The notes under the pieces: model-generated
What the model was told of the DNA's origin: nothing
The model's input: the letters and a program-made list of their open reading frames with translations, nothing else
Database searches by the model: none
Program-made: the position numbers and the translations under genes
Shown: in pieces, positions 1 through 6,864 of the stretch
Layout of the letters: every line of letters starts with the position of its first letter
How positions within the stretch are numbered: position 1 is the stretch's first letter
Source: an uncultured Gammaproteobacteria bacterium
Lineage (GTDB): Bacteria; Pseudomonadota; Gammaproteobacteria; Pseudomonadales; DT-91
Reading direction: 5' to 3'
DNA: 10,346 nt
NCBI GenBank assembly: GCA_929200485.1
Contig: CAKMZU010000067.1
Coordinates: 2,552 to 12,897, forward strand

Positions 1-2345
1 AAATCGAGGCGAATCGCCTTATTGGTTTGCGTGTCAATAAACAGATTGTCGTACGCTAAACCGACAACATCCCAGTTTGCCAGCCATGCATCGACAACGA
101 ATCCTTTTGTGATATCTGGATAGGTTTTTAGTAGGTTGGGGTCGCTGGCATTTATCTGTGCAGTTTCAATAAGTCGGCTTCTAACCGCAGCGTTCTGGGT
201 GGTACCGAATTGTTGTTTTGTTTTTTCATCCAGTGCCATAAACTCATAATTCATAGCATTAATGCCTGCCAATTGATAAAGCTTCGACGCCAATACCTCA
301 TTATTTGCCCGATCTTGCGTTTGGGGTTTGATGTACCAATTGACCCCTTCATCATCCTGATAGACACCACCTTCCTGAGTTCCTTGTTGACCTGCAACCT
401 TTTTCCATGTGGTTGTTGGTTTTGGTGTTTGAGGATCAGGTGTTTGAGGATCAGGTGTTTGAGTGTTAGATGTTACTGGATTAACAGGGTTTGGAACAAC
501 TGCCGATGGGGATTTGGGCTTTAAAAAATAGATGCCCGTAAATAAAAGCGCGGCTGCACCGGCAATGCCGACTGATCCGATAATCCACTTTTTCTTGTCA
601 TCATTATCGTCATTGCGTTTTTTTTTTTTTGATTGGAGTGAAATGTTTTTATCCTCAGCAGTGTTTGTGACGCGGCTAGTGTCTCGCATAAAGAGTTCTA
701 AATGATCTGAAACAAATACAGTGCCCTGGATGCTTCCTGTTAATCGAAATTGAAATAAAGACAGGTCAGGGTAATAAGTGTTAATGGCAGATTGCATCTC
801 ATCGATAGTGGAAAATATGGATGTTGTCTGGATTGTGTTGCGATACGTTTTTAATGCGATGTGCAGTGGGGTGACTAATTTCAGGGTTTCTATATTGACA
901 TTAATGGTGATATTGCTCGAGAGATCTTTGATTAAAATTTCTGCGTGTTCATCAAATTGATTCAGGGGTATTTCAATATCAGCATTGCTCTGGATGATTT
1001 TGAAGTCCCCTGAGGCTATGTCACCCTTTGGTTGTATGTCGATTTGAATGGCATTTTTGGCGCTATTTTCTGTTAAGCTGTTATCGATAAATTGATGATC
1101 AAGCGGGATAAATGTAACGCCCGACTCTTCGCCTTTGAATATGCCGGTAAAGCGGATTAAATCACCGGGTTTAAATGATTCGGTTAAGCTGTTATCTATA
1201 GCGATGGTACCTGCGTAGAAGTTTTTTGCATCTTTTCCGTCAATGCTTAGGGGCAGAAGGATCACATTTTCATTGGCATCAAGAATAGTCTCGGCAATTA
1301 ATTCGGTTGCCAGTATTGCAATGGCGTTTGTTTCAAGTGCATCATCAATAGCAAATTCGATTAATTGCCCGGGTTTGAGTTTTTGTACATCTATCTTGTT
1401 ATTTTCATCCGATTCAATGGCTGGTAATGGTAATTCGTCTATAAAGGCCAAGGTGCCATCAGGTTCACGGATATGCCCAGAGAAGGCAATCCCGTTCATA
1501 GTTGGGATGATTTGTCCTGAGTGATGTGAACGGTGAGCCACATTTAATGATTCAGCGTACAGTGCATTATTTTCGTCTAAACCTAATAGCAACTGGGCAA
1601 ATTGACCGTTGAGCAAGCTGGTGTCTGAAGAGCCTTCAACAGGTGTGCCGTCTATATAAATCGAAGGGATTGGCACAGACAGTTCTATCTTGTCGGCCAA
1701 GAGCGTCACCAGATGCTTTTCGGAACGGATGATTTTGGTGTTTATAGTGGTGGTCGAGAGGTTTTGAACAGCAATGTCCGGGTGGAAAATAAAACTGCCT
1801 TGCTCTTGGGTGGATGGTATTAGGCTCTCGTTTAAAAAAAAGTCCAATGAGATGAAGCGACTTTTTTCCGATTCGATGATGAGCGGCTTTTGGAAAGAGA
1901 GCGCTATCGATTGATATCTCATATCCTGAGAAATTTTTGCTCCTTCTGAGTCTACGAGCTGAGGAAAATCCCAGTGACCTGCTATGGGGTCATATTCATC
2001 TTGTATTTTAAAAAGACTGGCTTGGGTGTCGGTATAATCGAGGTTAAGTTGTAACCCGATATATTGCCCTTCAGGTATCGATAAGCCTGAAAGGAAATGA
2101 CTTCCCCTGACGGCGAGGTCTATGGATTGCTCGATAACAAAAGGATGTGTTTGACCCGAGTTATCAATCAGATCAATACGTTGAATTTTTACCGGTAAGC
2201 TGGATAAAAGGCCAGGCGCATTTTGATAATTAATAAATAAAAAGCCTTGCTGATCGTTAGCTTTTTGCGTCTTATTACAGGCGGTGGCGAGGAGTAGAAA
2301 CGAAAAAAATAAAAAACAGCCTGATAGCCATTTGATTGCTCGCAT
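1..2345 (-). CDS. Lipoprotein with central TM helix and C-terminal kinase-like (HipA/PI3-4K-like) region, partial
   Basis: Seen: an uninterrupted frame of 781 codons from the ATG at 2345 to the left edge, with no stop, so the C-terminus is missing. The N-terminus is a lipoprotein signal (MRAIK, hydrophobic 7-22, lipobox L19-A-T-A-C23, Asn at +2). Residues ~34-560 are beta-rich; G87-L102 (GLSIPEGQYIGLQLNL) resembles DUF4382-type lipoprotein domains. A Lys/Asp-rich stretch (573-586), a TM helix (587-608) and a Pro/Thr linker with QTPDP repeats follow. Residues ~647-781 contain WYIK (K673), NEVLASKLYQLAGI (E683), DAWLANWDVVGLAYDN (D759, N767) and RLD (D781). Inferred: these match the ATP-lysine, helix-C Glu, catalytic loop and metal Asp of HipA/PI3-4-kinase-like folds; a similar block occurs fused to some phage head-morphogenesis-like proteins. 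The substrate is unknown. No clear Shine-Dalgarno is visible. It lies 79 bases after the TerB gene. The ORF and lipoprotein are sure; the kinase call is moderate. Confidence 0.75.
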   Translation of the reverse strand, partial: MRAIKWLSGCFLFFSFLLLATACNKTQKANDQQGFLFINYQNAPGLLSSLPVKIQRIDLIDNSGQTHPFVIEQSIDLAVRGSHFLSGLSIPEGQYIGLQLNLDYTDTQASLFKIQDEYDPIAGHWDFPQLVDSEGAKISQDMRYQSIALSFQKPLIIESEKSRFISLDFFLNESLIPSTQEQGSFIFHPDIAVQNLSTTTINTKIIRSEKHLVTLLADKIELSVPIPSIYIDGTPVEGSSDTSLLNGQFAQLLLGLDENNALYAESLNVAHRSHHSGQIIPTMNGIAFSGHIREPDGTLAFIDELPLPAIESDENNKIDVQKLKPGQLIEFAIDDALETNAIAILATELIAETILDANENVILLPLSIDGKDAKNFYAGTIAIDNSLTESFKPGDLIRFTGIFKGEESGVTFIPLDHQFIDNSLTENSAKNAIQIDIQPKGDIASGDFKIIQSNADIEIPLNQFDEHAEILIKDLSSNITINVNIETLKLVTPLHIALKTYRNTIQTTSIFSTIDEMQSAINTYYPDLSLFQFRLTGSIQGTVFVSDHLELFMRDTSRVTNTAEDKNISLQSKKKKRNDDNDDKKKWIIGSVGIAGAAALLFTGIYFLKPKSPSAVVPNPVNPVTSNTQTPDPQTPDPQTPKPTTTWKKVAGQQGTQEGGVYQDDEGVNWYIKPQTQDRANNEVLASKLYQLAGINAMNYEFMALDEKTKQQFGTTQNAAVRSRLIETAQINASDPNLLKTYPDITKGFVVDAWLANWDVVGLAYDNLFIDTQTNKAIRLD
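426..463 (-). repeat. 15-bp tandem repeat encoding QTPDP
   Basis: The unit TGTTTGAGGATCAGG (plus strand) occurs at 426-440 and 441-455 and again for 8 bases at 456-463. On the minus strand it encodes two QTPDP pentapeptides followed by a QTPKP. It lies in the flexible Pro/Thr linker between the TM helix and the kinase-like region, so copy number could change linker length without breaking the frame. Confidence 0.85.
618..630 (-). repeat. 13-base poly-A tract inside the lipoprotein/kinase gene
   Basis: Thirteen consecutive T on the plus strand read as A13 on the coding strand. They encode the end of S572 and K573-K576. Gain of one A would give Thr-Gln-stop immediately after the lysines. Loss of one A would run about 30 codons in another frame to a stop. 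Either change removes the TM helix and the kinase-like part. Long A runs are known slippage sites for polymerases; slippage here is inferred. Confidence 0.8.
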
Positions 2346-2356
2346 TTTTCATACCG

Positions 2357-2370
2357 ATTACATTTGTAAT
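2357..2370. promoter_or_regulatory. 14-bp palindrome ATTACA-TT-TGTAAT before the lipoprotein gene
   Basis: Perfect 6-base inverted arms with a 2-base centre, 11 bases upstream of the lipoprotein start codon, in the only gap of this operon longer than 30 bases. The position suits an operator, but the arms are AT-rich and may be chance. A TTGACT box lies further upstream on the minus strand without a well-spaced -10. Confidence 0.25.
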
Positions 2371-2424
2371 AACTATTAAATGTAGTCAAAGTAAGAAAAA
2401 ATGCCTTTGATGAAAGGGGGGGCG

Positions 2425-2856
2425 TTAAGATAATTTGGCTTTTACAAAATCACTATGGCGGATATAGAGTAAATCACTGATTTTTCGAATCCGGTGTTCT
2501 TCGTATTGATCAAGTTTATGGTCGGCATAGGCAATCTTCCATAGGCCTTTAATTAATTCACATCGTTCCTCGTAATTGAAATGGTTGTTAATCAATCGAG
2601 TGAATTGATATAAGTCCTGCGCATCATCACTGGCATCTTTCGCCAGATTAATCAGCGTCTCGGCATGGTTTTCGTTTAGCTTTAAGAAGTTCTGTAAAAA
2701 GCTTTGAAGTGCTTCTTCTTCAACAGGGCTAATACTTCCATCTGACAACATGACTTCAACTAAAAGGGCGGCAACCGCAACCTGATCGGACGCTTCTTTG
2801 GGTTGCTCGGATGTTGAGATGTGTGTATCGAAAAACGCTTTGATGGCATTAAGCAT
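2425..2856 (-). CDS. TerB-like acidic helical protein
   Basis: This 143-residue cytoplasmic protein with no signal peptide resembles the TerB/tellurite-resistance fold. It has two similar all-helical halves, each with an acidic EF-hand-like motif: VEVMLSDGSISPVEEEAL (33-50; D39, E46-E48) and ADHKLDQYEE (111-120; D112, D116, E119). In TerB these acidic residues bind divalent metal. Family members often act as accessory or scaffold proteins near membranes, and their role is rarely known; no tellurite function is implied here. The gene starts 21 bases after the preceding stop, with a GAGAG-type Shine-Dalgarno about 8 bases before the ATG, so it is very likely cotranscribed with the unknown 164-residue gene and the flavoenzyme. 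The family call is good; the function is open. Confidence 0.8.
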   Translation of the reverse strand: MLNAIKAFFDTHISTSEQPKEASDQVAVAALLVEVMLSDGSISPVEEEALQSFLQNFLKLNENHAETLINLAKDASDDAQDLYQFTRLINNHFNYEERCELIKGLWKIAYADHKLDQYEEHRIRKISDLLYIRHSDFVKAKLS

Positions 2857-2877
2857 GACTTACTCTCTCATTCATTG

Positions 2878-3372
2878 TTAAGAAGGAACGATGGCGCTAC
2901 TTGGTCTTTCAAGTTCCTTCTTTAAGGCAATAAGTAATGCATTTATGGCATCAGTATCATCGGCAAAGTGAGCTAAGGCATCGGCATTTTTGTCATAAAT
3001 ATCAAGGGGAATTTTGCCTTGATTAGCCGCCTTCTCAAAGTAGGGTAAAATACTCATAACCTTTTGCCGGATGATACCTTTTTCCAAAGGATGTTGACTG
3101 CCTTCAGCATAATATTTAAAGATGGATAAGGTGAAAAGTCGCACCAGAATGGTTTCTGGCGTTTCTTTTTTTACCAATCCCTCAATGATATGCTGAAGCA
3201 TCAAAGGATCCAGCAAATGGTCAATGGCAATTGACTCTGAAAGCACAGGAATTAACGGCTGGATGCTGGCAATATCAATTTGATTAAATTCAGCATCTGG
3301 CAGTGTGGCTTTGGCCTTGCCTAAAATGGCAATGGCCAATTGTTTAAACATCGGTGCTTGGCTAGTCATCAA
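2878..3372 (-). CDS. Conserved-looking hypothetical helical protein, 164 aa
   Basis: I do not recognise the family. The product is predicted soluble and largely helical, with no signal peptide, TM segment or cysteine. Leu/Ile-rich helices alternate with acidic turns; the end is basic and serine-rich. Its ATG overlaps the stop of the upstream flavoenzyme gene (3369-3372), which is classic translational coupling, and the TerB gene follows after 21 bases. A second in-frame ATG is codon 2. The tight coupling suggests a product made in proportion to the dehydrogenase, such as a partner subunit, chaperone or assembly factor; this is inference. The gene is likely real because the frame is long, its codon use matches its neighbours and it is coupled on both sides. 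Confidence 0.75.
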   Translation of the reverse strand: MMTSQAPMFKQLAIAILGKAKATLPDAEFNQIDIASIQPLIPVLSESIAIDHLLDPLMLQHIIEGLVKKETPETILVRLFTLSIFKYYAEGSQHPLEKGIIRQKVMSILPYFEKAANQGKIPLDIYDKNADALAHFADDTDAINALLIALKKELERPSSAIVPS

Positions 3373-5090
3373 GCAGATGCCTCTGCATTTTTTGTCATTG
3401 ATGCTTTTTCACTAGACGCTGCGTGCTGTGCCGCTCTTCGACCAGAAAAGACACAATCAGCAATGGATAAACCGCTGACATAACCACTCGATGCGATACC
3501 GACAGCCGTTCGGCCAATCGCATATAAGCCCTCGATAGGGTTATCCTGCTCATTCATGACTAACCCTGATGCCTCATCTACGACTAAACCACCAAGGGTT
3601 AACGATGGGCAAGGCACATAAAAATAGTCATAAGAGGCATTAATGGCATAATAAGGGCCGTTGCCATCAATGGGTTGAACAAAATCTTTTGGCTTGCCTA
3701 ATGGATCAGGTTGGTCGCTCACTGCCATTTGGTTGTAGTCATTGATGGTGTTGTCAAGATTGTCTGGGCTGATGCCGAGTTTGCCGGCAAGTTCAGATAA
3801 GGAGTTAGCTTTTTTGCAATCCAGCCAAAGGAAAAAATAACCTAAAAGCACATGAAACCATAAGCCTTTTTTAATGGTTAAATCTTTATAAGCTGCTTTA
3901 TAGAGAGGTTCATTTAAGATGACGTACGCTTTACCGTCATGGTCTTTCATCATGTATTCGCCAACTTTTGCACCATAGAGCATTTCGTTGCAGATACGCT
4001 CACCCGACGGGCCAACCATAACACCTTTAGCGAAAGACGCAGGTGGGTTGATAAAGCGCCAGGCGGAGATGTTGTCCATTTCCCGGGTTTTTGCACCAAG
4101 ATCTACAGCAAGATTAATACCCGAACCATCATCCGTTAATGTCCCCAACGGGCTGCCGCCTAGATAATCTGGGGCATGTTCTTTTACCATGGATTGGTTC
4201 ATATAAAAACCACCGGTGGCTAGCACAACGCCCTTATTGGCTTTGATGTAGATACTCTCACCCATTCCTTTTTCTATTTTTTCGCAGATACTTGCCAACA
4301 AGTTAAACATGGGCGGCCAAAACAAAGCGATGTAGCGAAGAATGATTTGAAGGTGCCCCATGAGTTTGTGACTTAAGCGACCTAAAATGCTGGATTTAAC
4401 CTGAGTGGCTTTGATGCCAATGACTTTGCCTTCACTATCTTTTAAAAGGCTAACAAGCTTGGTATCTTCAAGTACTGGGATGCCGCGCGTTCGAACGGCA
4501 TTTTTTAATGGCTGGTAAATGGCTTTGCCTGAAATGCCGGGTCGTCGGCCTCGATGCCCGCGTGCGGCTGGGGTGGCATCATCGTTAAAGGGAGGAAAAG
4601 ATTCATTACCTGAATAATAAAAGAAATAATGATCTGGCGGATAAGAGGTTTTAAATGGACAGTAGCTGGCTTCAAAGGGCACGCCGTTAGCTTCCATAAA
4701 ATCAAAATTTTCAACACTTTGATCGCAGAAGGTTTTTAAGGTCTCATCTTTAACGACGCCTCGGACTTCATGTTTGAGGTAGTTGAACATGTTTTCAGGG
4801 GTATCTTCAACACCGGCTTCTTTTTGGATACGGGTGCCGCCTCCAGCATAATAAATGCCGCCTGAAATGTTAGTCGCACCACCGCCTGAGAAACGGTCGA
4901 TAACCAGTGTTGATAGTCCTTGGTCATGCGCTTCAATGGCGGCTGTAGCCCCTGCACCACCAAAGCCTGCAATAAGTAAATCGGTTTCCTGGTCAAAATG
5001 GAAAGAGTCAGGGTCAATGGTCATCGACTTTTCGATTTCAGGTGTCCGGAAGCGTATTTTATCGATCAGTTTAGTCAGCATAAGCATCAT
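3369..5090 (-). CDS. FAD-dependent dehydrogenase, fumarate reductase/3-ketosteroid dehydrogenase-like
   Basis: This 573-residue flavoprotein belongs to the FAD_binding_2 superfamily. The Rossmann motif DLLIAGFGGAGA (37-48) ends in an acidic residue (D65) after the second strand, and SGGGATNISGG (68-78) follows. GVVLATGGF (287-295) is the second FAD strand. The C-terminal FAD segment is GGLVVDEASG (500-509) and GLYAIGRTAVGIASSGYVSG (521-540). This layout is shared by soluble fumarate reductases, ketosteroid delta-1-dehydrogenases and related enoate/alkane dehydrogenases, which oxidise or reduce a C-C bond next to a carbonyl; the substrate cannot be read from sequence. Two hydrophobic stretches (247-268 and 410-424) may anchor it to a membrane. 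Start: ATGs at codons 1, 2, 4 and 23 are possible and none has a clear Shine-Dalgarno. It is the first gene of the operon and overlaps the next gene by 4 bases. Confidence 0.85.
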   Translation of the reverse strand: MMLMLTKLIDKIRFRTPEIEKSMTIDPDSFHFDQETDLLIAGFGGAGATAAIEAHDQGLSTLVIDRFSGGGATNISGGIYYAGGGTRIQKEAGVEDTPENMFNYLKHEVRGVVKDETLKTFCDQSVENFDFMEANGVPFEASYCPFKTSYPPDHYFFYYSGNESFPPFNDDATPAARGHRGRRPGISGKAIYQPLKNAVRTRGIPVLEDTKLVSLLKDSEGKVIGIKATQVKSSILGRLSHKLMGHLQIILRYIALFWPPMFNLLASICEKIEKGMGESIYIKANKGVVLATGGFYMNQSMVKEHAPDYLGGSPLGTLTDDGSGINLAVDLGAKTREMDNISAWRFINPPASFAKGVMVGPSGERICNEMLYGAKVGEYMMKDHDGKAYVILNEPLYKAAYKDLTIKKGLWFHVLLGYFFLWLDCKKANSLSELAGKLGISPDNLDNTINDYNQMAVSDQPDPLGKPKDFVQPIDGNGPYYAINASYDYFYVPCPSLTLGGLVVDEASGLVMNEQDNPIEGLYAIGRTAVGIASSGYVSGLSIADCVFSGRRAAQHAASSEKASMTKNAEASA

Positions 5091-5139
5091 TTATTATGTT
5101 GGTCGAGACGATATTTTGGCATAGAAAGCGTAGCAAGCA

Positions 5140-5166
5140 AATGTTAAATGAACATTGTCTAATGTT
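5140..5166. promoter_or_regulatory. Alternating AATGTT/AACATT boxes upstream of the flavoenzyme operon
   Basis: Three 6-mers alternate in orientation: AATGTT (5140-5145), AACATT (5151-5156), AATGTT (5161-5166). The last two form a perfect palindrome with a 4-base centre. They lie 50-76 bases upstream of the flavoenzyme start, where an operator for a dimeric regulator would sit. AT-rich chance similarity is possible, and I see no well-spaced sigma-70 promoter on the minus strand here. Confidence 0.3.
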
Positions 5167-5172
5167 TAAAGT

Positions 5173-5197
5173 AAAAAACCCGCTGAAGACGTTTTTT
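5173..5197 (-). terminator. Weak, possibly bidirectional terminator after the FAD-linked oxidase gene
   Basis: Six A (5173-5178) can pair with six T (5192-5197) around a short GC element; on the minus strand this reads AAAAAACGT, loop CTTCA, GCGGG, then six T. It lies 43 bases after the stop of the 5240-6652 gene and before the next transcription unit. The GC part of the stem is short and needs a 2-base bulge, so confidence is limited. Confidence 0.35.
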
Positions 5198-5239
5198 CAC
5201 AATTCACTGCCATGCATAAATCGTCCAATGATTTTTTAT

Positions 5240-6652
5240 CTACGCCTGATCAAATATTTTGTTAGGGTTGAATAGATTGTGTGGGTCAAAACTTTTTTTT
5301 ATCTGTTTCATCAAGGTTATTTCCTCAGCACTTCGCGTGTATGAGAGATATTCCTTCTTGATCAAGCCGATGCCATGTTCGGCGGATATACTGCCATGAA
5401 AACGCGCGACAATTGCATAGATAGCTTTACTCAATGTATTGCACTGACTAAGAAACTCGGTTTCTTCAAGTGACGCAGGCTTAAGGAGATTGAGGTGCAC
5501 ATTACCATCACCGATATGGCCAAACCAGATAGTCTCAAACTCAGGGTGTTGTGCATTGATCAAGGTCTCTAGCGCGTTGAGGCAGTCAGGTGTTTTTGAA
5601 ATAACCGTTGAAATATCATATTTATACGTTGCCCCAATTGAGATTGATTCAGCAATCCCTTCTCGTAACTGCCAAAGGCTTTTATTTTGAGAAAGGTTTT
5701 GACTCATGATGCCATCAAGCCCCCACCCTTTATTCAAACATTCGTCAAATAATTCATAAGCCACGGTATTACTGTTTTTGGAAACATCTTCGAACTCCAG
5801 AAGGATATAATAACTCGCAGGTGTGTCCAGAGGGTATTGTAAGTTCTGATGCTGGGTGACTTTCTCTAACGCTTTGTCAGAAAAAAATTCAAATGCAGTA
5901 AGGTCCAGGTTATTTTGAAATGTATCCAACACATGCATGATGTCGGAAAAGTTATGAACACCCATAACCATGACTTGAAGGTCATCCGGTTTTTGGGTTA
6001 AACGCATAACCGCTTCAACAATAAACCCCAACGTACCTTCTGCACCAATAAATAACTGACGTAAGTCGTAGCCGGTATTGTTTTTTTGTAGGCCATGGTT
6101 TAAGTCCAGTATGTCTCCCTGGCCTGTAACCACCGTCAGGCCAGCTACCCATTGTCTCGTCATGCCGTATTTCATCACTTTGATGCCACCGGCATTAGTG
6201 CTAATGTTGCCGCCAATCTGACTGGAGCCGGAAGATGCAAAATCGACGGGATAATAAAGATCATGTTCATCAGCAAATTTTTGGAGTTCGGCTGTAATGA
6301 CCCCCGCCTGACATTTAACTGTACGAGAGAAGGCATCAAATTCAACAATCTTGTTCATTTTATCAAAGGAAACCACCAATTCCTTGTTGATTGCTACAGC
6401 ACCGCCTGATAAACCCGTGCGACCGCCGGAAGGAACTAAGGGTATTTTTTCAATAATGGCTAGTTTGACAATTGCCTGTACCTGCCCGATTGATGTTGGA
6501 AAAACGATTGCCAAAGGGTCGGGTGTGTACGCGCAAGTCCAATCCCGACCAAAGGTTTGTAAGGAGTCATGATCGGTTTTAATATGATCTTTGCCAAGAA
6601 TGTTGACCAGTTGATCGTGAAGCTTTTCTGATAAATACGATTTTTGTTTCAT
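5240..6652 (-). CDS. FAD-linked D-2-hydroxyacid dehydrogenase (GlcD/D-lactate/D-2-hydroxyglutarate type)
   Basis: This 470-residue protein, the usual length for the family, has an N-terminal FAD_binding_4 domain and a C-terminal FAD-oxidase_C domain. PSGGRTGLSGG (74-84) binds the FAD pyrophosphate. SSQIGGNISTNAGG (143-156) and an NTGYDLRQLFIGAEGTLG segment complete the FAD site. GHIGDGNVH (378-386) and SAEHGIG (423-429) supply H379, H386 and E425, the divalent-metal and substrate ligands known from D-lactate and D-2-hydroxyglutarate dehydrogenases. It therefore probably oxidises a D-2-hydroxyacid to the 2-oxoacid and passes electrons to a quinone or flavoprotein acceptor. The substrate (glycolate, D-lactate or D-2-hydroxyglutarate) cannot be resolved; no GlcE or GlcF partner is present. 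It appears monocistronic. The ATG at 6652 has no obvious Shine-Dalgarno, but the N-terminal length matches the family. Confidence 0.9.
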   Translation of the reverse strand: MKQKSYLSEKLHDQLVNILGKDHIKTDHDSLQTFGRDWTCAYTPDPLAIVFPTSIGQVQAIVKLAIIEKIPLVPSGGRTGLSGGAVAINKELVVSFDKMNKIVEFDAFSRTVKCQAGVITAELQKFADEHDLYYPVDFASSGSSQIGGNISTNAGGIKVMKYGMTRQWVAGLTVVTGQGDILDLNHGLQKNNTGYDLRQLFIGAEGTLGFIVEAVMRLTQKPDDLQVMVMGVHNFSDIMHVLDTFQNNLDLTAFEFFSDKALEKVTQHQNLQYPLDTPASYYILLEFEDVSKNSNTVAYELFDECLNKGWGLDGIMSQNLSQNKSLWQLREGIAESISIGATYKYDISTVISKTPDCLNALETLINAQHPEFETIWFGHIGDGNVHLNLLKPASLEETEFLSQCNTLSKAIYAIVARFHGSISAEHGIGLIKKEYLSYTRSAEEITLMKQIKKSFDPHNLFNPNKIFDQA

Positions 6653-6707
6653 AAAAGTAATTAAAACAACCGAAGGGTATTGAAGGCTTTTTTAAACATC
6701 CCATTGA

Positions 6708-6736
6708 TTGACAAGAAACTAACGGTAATGTTCATT
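6708..6736 (+). promoter_or_regulatory. Candidate plus-strand sigma-70 promoter
   Basis: A consensus -35 TTGACA (6708-6713) is followed, after exactly 17 bases, by TTCATT (6731-6736), which matches only 3 of 6 bases of TATAAT. It lies upstream of a convincing plus-strand terminator, in a gap where both flanking genes are on the minus strand. Support comes mainly from the -35 box and the terminator. Confidence 0.3.
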
Positions 6737-6742
6737 CCGCAA

Positions 6743-6841
6743 AGGATTAGGGGTGGTTTTTGTGAGAAGGTTTTTCAGGCATAAGTTTATTGGTAAATGT
6801 TCATCATCACCCCCTGCTATGCATGGGATGATGACTTTTTT
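6743..6841 (+). ncRNA. Candidate small RNA of about 100 nt
   Basis: The interval runs from the predicted start just after the TTGACA/TTCATT pair to the T-run of the intrinsic terminator. It holds no plausible open frame on the plus strand, it has a G-rich stretch (AGGGGTGG) near the 5' end, and the final hairpin would be the 3' end. It does not overlap the coding parts of its neighbours, and would be transcribed away from the 6652 gene and toward the 3' end of the 6865-7803 gene. It is inferred from promoter-plus-terminator geometry only and belongs to no family I recognise. Confidence 0.3.
6801..6841 (+). terminator. Strong intrinsic terminator, plus-strand orientation
   Basis: Left arm TCATCATC(A)CCC (6801-6812) pairs with GGGATGATGA (6825-6834), giving about 10 bp with one bulged base. 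The loop can fold further (TGC/GCA). After one C come six T (6836-6841). On the minus strand the hairpin is followed by ACATTTACC, a poor U-tract, so it is better as a plus-strand terminator, although it may also protect the 3' end of the 6865-7803 mRNA. Confidence 0.65.
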
Positions 6842-6864
6842 GTATATTAGAGAATGTTAGGTTA

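Noticed and set aside
210..524. Plus-strand frame rich in Cys, Arg and Leu with a repeated CLRIRCL-like motif.
   Set aside because: It is the antisense of the QTPDP-encoding linker and kinase-like region of the large minus-strand gene; the repeat is a by-product of the 15-bp repeat.
2189..2389. Minus-strand frame of 66 codons at the front of the lipoprotein gene.
   Set aside because: It overlaps the signal peptide of the 781-codon frame in another phase and has no domain or Shine-Dalgarno.
2425..2856. Reading the TerB-like gene as part of a tellurite resistance operon.
   Set aside because: No TerA/C/D/E/Z partner is present, and TerB-like domains occur widely outside tellurite resistance.
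4855..5124. Plus-strand frame antisense to the FAD motif of the flavoenzyme.
   Set aside because: Pro/Ala/Ser-rich sequence is the usual reverse reading of Gly-rich FAD motifs; the minus-strand gene explains the region.
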